Assembly (NCBI RefSeq): GCF_001557235.1
Contig: NZ_LSJI01000106.1
Span: forward strand, 1-23,907
DNA length: 23,907 nt
Source: Phenylobacterium sp. CCH9-H3
GTDB taxonomy: Bacteria > Pseudomonadota > Alphaproteobacteria > Caulobacterales > Caulobacteraceae
Direction of reading: 5' to 3'
The translations under genes and the position numbers were made by a program. This document shows positions 18,541 through 23,907 of this stretch, piece after piece. Position 1 is the first letter of the stretch, and each line of letters begins with the position of its first letter. The notes beneath the pieces are model-generated. The model saw nothing but the letters and a program-made list of their open reading frames with translations, had not been told where the DNA came from and ran no database searches.

Positions 18541-18630
18541 CTACAGGTACGGGAAGGCCTGACCGGCCCAGTCGGTGATCAGCAGGCTCGCCGAGCCCAG
18601 CAGGGTTGAAATCGCCAGCAGCAGTTTCAC
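18541..18630 (-). CDS. 29-aa hydrophobic small protein
   Basis: A very short ORF starting GTG at 18630 and stopping TAG at 18541, with an excellent ribosome site (AAAGGAG eight bases before the GTG). The peptide begins MKLLLAISTLLGSASLLITD and ends in WAGQAFPYL; residues 2-18 are strongly hydrophobic, enough for one membrane segment or a signal-like anchor. It lies 112 bases downstream of the molybdenum-subunit gene on the same strand and ends 7 bases past the stop of the convergent response-regulator gene. I know no family. The ribosome site and composition are what argue that it is real. Confidence 0.6.
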   Translation of the reverse strand: MKLLLAISTLLGSASLLITDWAGQAFPYL

Positions 18631-18742
18631 GGTCTTGTCTCCTTTCCGCCGGCTCGGCGCCGGTGACGCAGGAGATACGGTGGAGCCTGACCCTCCGGTA
18701 GTTACCTTTTGTGCATAATGGTTCTGCGCTTTTGGAAAGGGT

Positions 18743-21007
18743 CTACATACCTTTGGCTATCAGCCCGGCCAGCAGCTTGTCCGGCGTGATCGGATAGTCT
18801 CGGACGCGGACGCCGCAGGCGTTGTAGATCGCATTCGCCACCGCCGCCCCGGCGCCCGAGTTGCCCAGTTCGCCGACGCCCTTGATCCCCATCGGGTTGG
18901 CCTTGTCGTCGACCTCGTCGAGCATGATGGCCTCCAGGTCTCCGATGTCGGCCTGGACCGGCACGAGGTACTGGGCCAGGTCCTGGCCGATCAGCGAGCC
19001 GTGGCGCGGATCCACCGCGTTGCCTTCGGTCAGCGCCGAGCCGATTCCCCAGATCATGCCGCCCGTGAGCTGGCTTCGCGCCGTCTTCTCGTTGAGGATC
19101 CGGCCCGCGGCGAAGACCCCCAGCATCCGCCGAACCCGCACCTCCCCTGTCACCGGATCGACGCCGACCTCGCAGAAGTGGCTGCCGTAGGTCTGGGTGC
19201 TCCACTCGCGCATGTCCGGCGGAGGACGGCTGTCGCCTTCCACCGTCAGCCCGTCGGGCGCAGCGCGGCGGACGAGGGCCGCGAGGGTCTCGGACCGGTT
19301 CTCGATCGCCACCACGCCGTCCTGGAAGGTCACCCGTTGCGGGTCGCCGCCATAGAGGGGCGAGGCCGGATCGCCGGTGGCGAGTTCGGCGATGGCCTTG
19401 CGCAGGTTCATCCCCGCCGCCAGCGCGGCCGAGCCGGCCGAGGCCGCGCCGAACTGGCCCCCCGACCCAGGGGCCGGCGGCAGCTCGCTGTCGCCGATCT
19501 CGACCTTCACCACGCCCAGCGGCACCCCCAGGGTCTCGGCCGCGATCTGGGCCAGGACGGTGTAGGTGCCGGTGCCGATGTCGGTCATGCCCTGGCGCAC
19601 GGTGATCACCCCCTCGGCGTCGACCGAGAAGCTGCACTTGGCCGGCAGCAGGAAGTTGCCGCGGATCGCGGCGGCCATCCCGAGGCCCACCAGCCAGCGT
19701 CCGTCGCGCACCCGGCCGGGCGTCGGCAGGCGCCGGTCCCAGCCGAACATCTGCGCCCCCTCGCGCAGGCAGCGGACCAGCTGGCGCTGCGAGAAGGGGC
19801 GCCCGTTCTCCGGGTCGACGGGCGGCTCGTTGCGGATCCGCAGCTCGACGGGATCCAGGCCGAGCTGCTCCGCCAGCTCGTCCATGGCGCATTCCAGGCT
19901 GAGCGTGCCGGACGCCTCGCCCGGCGCGCGCATCGGCCCGGCGCCCGGTAGGTCCAGCTTCGCCAGCCGATGGCCGGTCAGGCGGTTGGGGGCCGCATAA
20001 AGCGCCCGGGCGAAGTTGGAGGCGTGCTCGGTGAACGTCCCATCCTGGTGGCAGTGGGTCCAGGTCATGATCGAGAAGGCGTTGAGCCGGCCGTCCTTCT
20101 CGGCGCCCAGCCGCACCCGCTGCACCGTCGCCGGGCGGTGGATCGTGCCGTGCATCATCTGCTGGCGGCTGAAGGCCACCTTCACCGGCCGGCCCAGGGC
20201 GCGCGCGGCCAGGGCCGCCAGCGTCAGGTCGTCATAGGTCTGGCCCTTCCCGCCGAAGCCGCCGCCGATGTAGCGGGTCATCAGGTGGACGGCGTCGCGG
20301 TCGATGCCCAGGGTCTCGGCCAGGCCATGCTGCGCCGGTTTCACCATCTGGACCGAGGTGTGGGCGATGCACTTGTCGCCCTCCCACCACGCGAGCGAGG
20401 CGCAGGGCTCCATCTGGCAGTGGTTCTGGATCGGCGTGGACCAGGTCTCGTCCAGCTTCACGGGCGAGGCGGCGAAGCCGGCGTCGAAATCCCCGATCTC
20501 CATGTCCTGCTCGCCGGGTGGCTGGCCGGCGTCGGGCAGGCGCGCGTTGAAGTCCACGTCAGGCGTCCCGGCCTGGTAGCTCAGGCGCACCAGGACCGAG
20601 GCGGCGATGGCGTTTTCCAGCGTGTCGGCGACCACCAGGGCGACCGGCTGGCCCCAGTGGGTGACCCGATCGCTCTCCAGCGCGGGCCGCGAGCCGGCGG
20701 TGCTCCGCGGATGGGCCTTCGTTCCGCGCGGGGGCTGGGACGGAACGTTGAGGTGCGTCCAGACCGCCAGGACGCCCGGGGCGGCCTCAGCCTCGGCCGC
20801 GTCCACCGCGGCGATCCGGCCGGTGGCGATGGCCGAGCCGATCATCACCCCATAGGCCGGCGGCGAAGGCGGCTGGACCTCGTAGGCGTAGGGGGCCGTG
20901 CCGGTGACCTTGAGCGGGCCTTCGTAGCGGTCGACACCTTTCCCGATCAGGCCCGAGCGGTTGGTCGTGACGGGATTGGGCGCCGCCCAGTCATGCACCG
21001 AACTCAT
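18743..21007 (-). CDS. Molybdopterin-binding subunit of aldehyde oxidoreductase (PaoC-like)
   Basis: A 754-aa large subunit of the xanthine oxidase family, closest in layout to E. coli PaoC. It holds the molybdenum-cytosine-dinucleotide-type cofactor and oxidises aldehydes to acids. Motifs seen are [11 protein letters not shown] and MRAPGEASG (the arginine of the PaoC active site), [29 protein letters not shown], and the catalytic glutamate E713 in [13 protein letters not shown]. Length is normal (732 aa in PaoC). The ATG (21007-21005) overlaps the FAD-subunit stop (21006-21004) as ATGA. There is no signal peptide. The dedicated maturation factor (XdhC/PaoD) is not in the window. Natural substrate is unknown. 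Confidence 0.93.
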   Translation of the reverse strand: MSSVHDWAAPNPVTTNRSGLIGKGVDRYEGPLKVTGTAPYAYEVQPPSPPAYGVMIGSAIATGRIAAVDAAEAEAAPGVLAVWTHLNVPSQPPRGTKAHPRSTAGSRPALESDRVTHWGQPVALVVADTLENAIAASVLVRLSYQAGTPDVDFNARLPDAGQPPGEQDMEIGDFDAGFAASPVKLDETWSTPIQNHCQMEPCASLAWWEGDKCIAHTSVQMVKPAQHGLAETLGIDRDAVHLMTRYIGGGFGGKGQTYDDLTLAALAARALGRPVKVAFSRQQMMHGTIHRPATVQRVRLGAEKDGRLNAFSIMTWTHCHQDGTFTEHASNFARALYAAPNRLTGHRLAKLDLPGAGPMRAPGEASGTLSLECAMDELAEQLGLDPVELRIRNEPPVDPENGRPFSQRQLVRCLREGAQMFGWDRRLPTPGRVRDGRWLVGLGMAAAIRGNFLLPAKCSFSVDAEGVITVRQGMTDIGTGTYTVLAQIAAETLGVPLGVVKVEIGDSELPPAPGSGGQFGAASAGSAALAAGMNLRKAIAELATGDPASPLYGGDPQRVTFQDGVVAIENRSETLAALVRRAAPDGLTVEGDSRPPPDMREWSTQTYGSHFCEVGVDPVTGEVRVRRMLGVFAAGRILNEKTARSQLTGGMIWGIGSALTEGNAVDPRHGSLIGQDLAQYLVPVQADIGDLEAIMLDEVDDKANPMGIKGVGELGNSGAGAAVANAIYNACGVRVRDYPITPDKLLAGLIAKGM

Positions 21008-21951
21008 GCCGCCGCTCCCGAGATCTCTTCAATCGCCGCGGCGAACAGCCGGGTGGCCAGGGGGACCTTGAATGCGTTCATCTCGCCGACCGTGGCGTCC
21101 GCGAGTTCGGCGCCCATCGCCTCGGTGGGCGATGCGCCCGCTGCGAGGGCGGCCTCGGCGGCTGCGGCGCGCCACGGCTTGTGCGCCAGGCCGCCCAGGG
21201 CCACCTGCCCGCCCGCGATGGCGATGCTGGCGTGCGCCGTGGCGTAGGACGCCCGGTCGCGGGCCTTGCGATAGATCTGGCGACCCGGCGGCGGCGGGGG
21301 CAGCACCACGGCCGTGATCAGCTCGCCCGGGACCAGGTGCGTCTCGATGTGCGGCGTCTCGCCCGGCAGCCGATGCAGTTCCATCAGCGGGAACCGCCGC
21401 GTATCGCCCGCGGGCGTGTGGGTCTCGACCTCCGCGCCCAACGCGACCATGGCGACCGCCATGTCGGAGGGATGGACGGCGATGCACGAGGTGCTGGCCC
21501 CCAGGATCGCGGTCTCGCGGCTGACGCCCTCCCGCGCCGCGCAGCCTTCGCCGGGCACGCGCTTATTGCAGGGCTTGGTGGTGTCGTAGAAGTACGGGCA
21601 CCGCGTCCGCTGGAGCAGGTTGCCGCCGGTGGTCGCCTTGTTGCGCAACTGGCCCGAGGCGCCCGACACGATGGCCTGGGTCAGCACGGGATAGCGCTCG
21701 CGGACGCGCCGGTCGCCGGCCACCTGGCTGTTCGTGGCCATGGCGCCGATCCGCAGGCCGCCGTCGGCGTCCTCGACCCCGGCCAGCGGCAGGCGGCTGA
21801 CGTCGATCAGGTGCTGCGGCCGCTCGATCTCCAGCTTCATGAGGTCCAGCAGGTTGGTGCCGCCGGCCAGGAACCGCGCCCCCGGCGTCTCGCTGGCCGC
21901 CCGCACCGCCTGGCGCACGTCGGTGGCGCGCTCGTAGGTGAACGGCCTCAT
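21004..21951 (-). CDS. FAD-binding subunit of aldehyde oxidoreductase (PaoB-like, with extra 4Fe-4S site)
   Basis: A 315-aa CO-dehydrogenase flavoprotein-type subunit that passes electrons from the iron-sulphur subunit to FAD. The FAD-binding run is [14 protein letters not shown] and [10 protein letters not shown]. An insertion found in PaoB carries four Cys, C118 (TRCPYF), C128 (KPCNKR), C137 (GEGCAA) and C156 ([12 protein letters not shown]), the pattern that binds a 4Fe-4S cluster in E. coli PaoB. This separates the group from ordinary xanthine dehydrogenases. The start at 21951 (MRPFTYERA) overlaps the upstream TGA as ATGA; the longer open frame lies inside the previous gene. It is the middle gene of the operon. 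Confidence 0.93.
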   Translation of the reverse strand: MRPFTYERATDVRQAVRAASETPGARFLAGGTNLLDLMKLEIERPQHLIDVSRLPLAGVEDADGGLRIGAMATNSQVAGDRRVRERYPVLTQAIVSGASGQLRNKATTGGNLLQRTRCPYFYDTTKPCNKRVPGEGCAAREGVSRETAILGASTSCIAVHPSDMAVAMVALGAEVETHTPAGDTRRFPLMELHRLPGETPHIETHLVPGELITAVVLPPPPPGRQIYRKARDRASYATAHASIAIAGGQVALGGLAHKPWRAAAAEAALAAGASPTEAMGAELADATVGEMNAFKVPLATRLFAAAIEEISGAAA

Positions 21952-22454
21952 GATTCGGCCCCGGCGACGGCGGCGATCGCCGCGACGATCTGGGGATAGG
22001 CGGAGCAACGGCAGATGTTCCCGCTCATCCGCTCGCGGATCTCCTCGCCGTCCAGCACCGCATCGGCGCGCACGTCCCGAGTGGCGTGGCTGGGAAGCCC
22101 AGCCTCAACCTCGCGCAGCATGCCCACAGCCGAGCAGATCTGGCCCGGCGTGCAGTAGCCGCACTGATAGGCGTCATGGGTCAGGAACGCCTGCTGCATG
22201 GGGTGTAGATGTTCTGGCGTCCCCAGGCCTTCGATGGTCGTCACCTCGTCGCCGTCGTGCGCGACGGCCAGCGACAGACAGGCGTTGATGCGCACGCCGT
22301 TCACCAGGACCGTGCAGGCTCCACACTGGCCGTGATCGCAGCCCTTCTTGGTCCCGGTGAGCGTCAGGTGCTCGCGCAGCGCGTCGAGCAGCGTCGTTCG
22401 CGGATCGAGGTCGAGCGACCGCGCCTCGCCGTTGACGGTGATGGTCGTCCGCAA
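21948..22454 (-). CDS. 2Fe-2S subunit of aldehyde oxidoreductase (PaoA-like)
   Basis: A 168-aa subunit with two 2Fe-2S clusters. The plant-ferredoxin-type site is C39, C44, C47 and C59 ([20 protein letters not shown]). The second is C98, C101, C148 and C150 ([21 protein letters not shown]). I choose the TTG at 22454 because GGAGG lies seven bases before it and the homologous part (MRTTITVNG) begins there. A GTG at 22511 would add 19 residues without any Tat signal. E. coli PaoA is exported by Tat; this protein lacks the twin-arginine leader, so the complex should stay in the cytoplasm. First gene of the operon. Confidence 0.9.
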   Translation of the reverse strand: MRTTITVNGEARSLDLDPRTTLLDALREHLTLTGTKKGCDHGQCGACTVLVNGVRINACLSLAVAHDGDEVTTIEGLGTPEHLHPMQQAFLTHDAYQCGYCTPGQICSAVGMLREVEAGLPSHATRDVRADAVLDGEEIRERMSGNICRCSAYPQIVAAIAAVAGAES

Positions 22455-22522
22455 CCCGTCCCCTCCAGACTTGTCGGCCGCGCTTGAGGCGCGCGGCTCT
22501 CGAAAAAACACAAATGTGCGCC

Positions 22523-22795
22523 TCAGCCCTCGCCGGGCGCCAGCGCCTTCACCGACAGGGCATGCACCGGGCCGGCGAGCTCGTCGGCCAGCGCGTGGTA
22601 GACCATCCGCTGTCGGGCGACCCGAGGCGTTCCCGAGAATGCGGGCGACTCGATGGTCACGTTGAAATGGCTTTCCCCACCCTCGCGCGCGCCGGAGTGG
22701 CCCGCATGCCGGTGGGAGTCGTCGACGATCTCCAGCCGCGTGGGCTGGAAGGCCGCTGTGAGCTTGTCTTGGATCGTTTCAAATATGGCGCCCAT
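22523..22795 (-). CDS. BolA family protein
   Basis: A 90-aa BolA-like protein: LTAAFQPTRLEIVDDSHRHAGH at the start, SHFNVTIESPAFSG in the middle and RQRMVYHALADEL in the helix, with the usual C-terminal VHALSVKALAP. BolA proteins partner monothiol glutaredoxins in iron-sulphur and iron homeostasis; the invariant His (SHRHAGH) is present. I take the start as the Met at 22795 (MGAIFETI); another Met three codons upstream (22804) is equally possible, as neither has a strong ribosome site. It is transcribed divergently from the J-domain gene 52 bases away, an arrangement I recall from other alphaproteobacteria. Confidence 0.92.
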   Translation of the reverse strand: MGAIFETIQDKLTAAFQPTRLEIVDDSHRHAGHSGAREGGESHFNVTIESPAFSGTPRVARQRMVYHALADELAGPVHALSVKALAPGEG

Positions 22796-22847
22796 CGGCC
22801 GCATCTTCAATTCTTGCAGGGAAGTTTCTCCCCCCCATACTTGGCCC

Positions 22848-23498
22848 ATGCCCGGCGCGTTTCAATACAAGCCAAAATTCGTGGACATCCGCGTCCGCCC
22901 GCCGTCCGAAAAGGATGAGTCGGAGGACGACGTCCATGCGCTCAAACCCGGCGAGCGGGCCTGCGACCATCCCGGCTGCCGGCGGCCGGCGACGGCGCGC
23001 GCGCCCAAGGCCCGGGACATGCTGAACGAGCACTACTGGTTCTGCCAGCCGCATGCGGCCGAGTACAATCGCAACTGGAACTTCTTCGCCGGCCTGCCCG
23101 AGGCCGAGGTGCGCCGGCGCCAGCAGGAAGAGCTGATGACCGGCGGGCGGCCCACCTGGGAGATGAAGGCCGGACGCATGAGCCGCGAGGCCGCCGCCTT
23201 CACCGCCAAGTTCGGCAGCGGCGAGGGCTATCGCGATCCCTTCAACATGTTCGGCGGCGGCGGGCAGCACGCGCGCCGGCCCGAGCCGGAACGGCGCAAG
23301 CTGGGGAAGATCGAGCGCAACGCCCTCGCCGACCTGGACCTGGACGAAGACGCCGACAGCGCCAAGATCCGCGCCCGCTACACCGAGCTCGTGCGCCGGC
23401 TGCACCCCGACGCCAACAACGGCGACCGGTCGGGCGAGCACCGGCTCCAGCGGGTGATCCGCTCGTACCAGTCGCTCCGCAAGGCCGGGATGGTCTAG
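22848..23498 (+). CDS. J-domain (DnaJ-class) protein with C-terminal J domain
   Basis: A 216-aa protein with a J domain at its C-terminus (about residues 160-214), carrying the HPD motif at 186-188 (RRLHPDANNGD) that stimulates Hsp70 ATPase. The N-terminal part has Cys39, Cys44 and Cys66 and several His (CDHPGC, WFCQPHAAEYN), a possible metal site. A Gly-rich stretch (FNMFGGGGQ) comes before the J domain. The order is reversed relative to classical DnaJ. The ATG at 22848 fits the conserved MPGAFQYKPKFVDIRVRPP beginning; upstream open frame lies over the BolA promoter. Its stop overlaps the convergent chemotaxis-protein stop by three bases (CTAG). Confidence 0.92.
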   Translation: MPGAFQYKPKFVDIRVRPPSEKDESEDDVHALKPGERACDHPGCRRPATARAPKARDMLNEHYWFCQPHAAEYNRNWNFFAGLPEAEVRRRQQEELMTGGRPTWEMKAGRMSREAAAFTAKFGSGEGYRDPFNMFGGGGQHARRPEPERRKLGKIERNALADLDLDEDADSAKIRARYTELVRRLHPDANNGDRSGEHRLQRVIRSYQSLRKAGMV

Positions 23499-23907
23499 GC
23501 GGCCGACCGCAGCCTGGCCGGGGCCGTCGCGCCGACGGTGAAGCCGCCGATCAGCCGCGACAGGTCCGCGCTCTGATTGTGCAGGGTGTGGGTGGCGGCG
23601 GTGGTTTCCTCCACCATGGCGGCGTTCTGCTGGGTCAGCTGATCCAGCTGGTTCACCGCGATGTTCACCTCCGAGATCGCGCGGGTCTGCTCCTGCGCCG
23701 ACCAGGCCATGTCGGCCACCAGGGTGTCGATGGCGCCGACCCGTTCGGAGATGGCGCTCAGCGCCTCGCCCGTCTGGCCGACCAGGGCCACGCCGGCCTG
23801 CACGTGCGCGCCGGACTCGTTGATCAGGGTCTTGATCTCCTTGGCCGCCTGCGCCGAGCGCTGGGCCAGGGCCCGCACTTCCGAGGCGACGACCGCGAAG
23901 CCCTTGC
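23495..23907 (-). CDS. Methyl-accepting chemotaxis protein, C-terminal part (5' end outside window)
   Basis: The frame runs off the right edge. The visible 137 residues begin KGFAVVASEVRALAQRSA, the conserved signalling-tip helix of chemoreceptors, followed by AAKEIKTLI, a long coiled-coil with AINQLDQLTQQNAAMVEE-like sequence (here VNQLDQLTQQNAAMVEE), and a short tail. The protein would pass ligand signals to CheA/CheW. Sensor and membrane parts are not in the window. I see no C-terminal pentapeptide of the NWETF type. Confidence 0.93.
   Translation of the reverse strand, partial: KGFAVVASEVRALAQRSAQAAKEIKTLINESGAHVQAGVALVGQTGEALSAISERVGAIDTLVADMAWSAQEQTRAISEVNIAVNQLDQLTQQNAAMVEETTAATHTLHNQSADLSRLIGGFTVGATAPARLRSAA

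Overview
The window reads like chromosome (or partly integrated DNA) of an alphaproteobacterium of the Caulobacteraceae, most likely Phenylobacterium or Caulobacter. The grounds are the very high GC content, a perfect alphaproteobacterial LexA box (GTTC-N7-GTTC), a promoter matching the alphaproteobacterial general-stress sigma factor EcfG, and families common in this group: UrcA, SRAP, DnaE2, BolA next to a C-terminal J-domain protein. This assignment is inference from gene content; there is no rRNA in the window.

Region 1 (1-6290) looks accessory and is devoted to DNA damage. After the 3' end of an unidentified gene (possibly a relaxase), a LexA box heads a tight plus-strand operon: a 155-aa protein made of two 50-residue repeats, the error-prone polymerase DnaE2 (joined by an ATGA overlap), and two small paralogous Cys-pair proteins. 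The imuA-imuB genes that normally precede dnaE2 are absent. A minus-strand cluster converges on it: an SRAP (HMCES/YedK-like) abasic-site protein, a small membrane protein, and three small uncharacterised proteins. A 343-base non-coding stretch, locally AT-richer, ends this region.

Region 2 (6634-12364) begins with a 1209-aa HyuA-HyuB fusion (5-oxoprolinase/hydantoinase type) started by TTG. A 135-bp palindromic repeat is inserted in frame in its inter-domain region. A secreted hypothetical protein and a DUF1294 membrane protein follow. Converging on these is a probable operon of a DAACS-type symporter, a double-hotdog thioesterase and a class I/II aminotransferase (14437 down to 11201).

Region 3 (14518-18630) holds small envelope and stress genes: two DUF2188-like mini-proteins, a periplasmic cyclophilin, a beta/gamma-crystallin-like secreted protein, a pirin with a clear terminator, an UrcA-family protein, a single-domain response regulator with an upstream EcfG-type promoter, and a previously easy-to-miss 29-aa hydrophobic ORF.

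Region 4 (18743-23907) holds a PaoABC-like molybdenum aldehyde oxidoreductase operon with ATGA overlaps between all three subunits and no Tat signal, then divergent bolA and J-domain genes, and the 3' end of a methyl-accepting chemotaxis protein.
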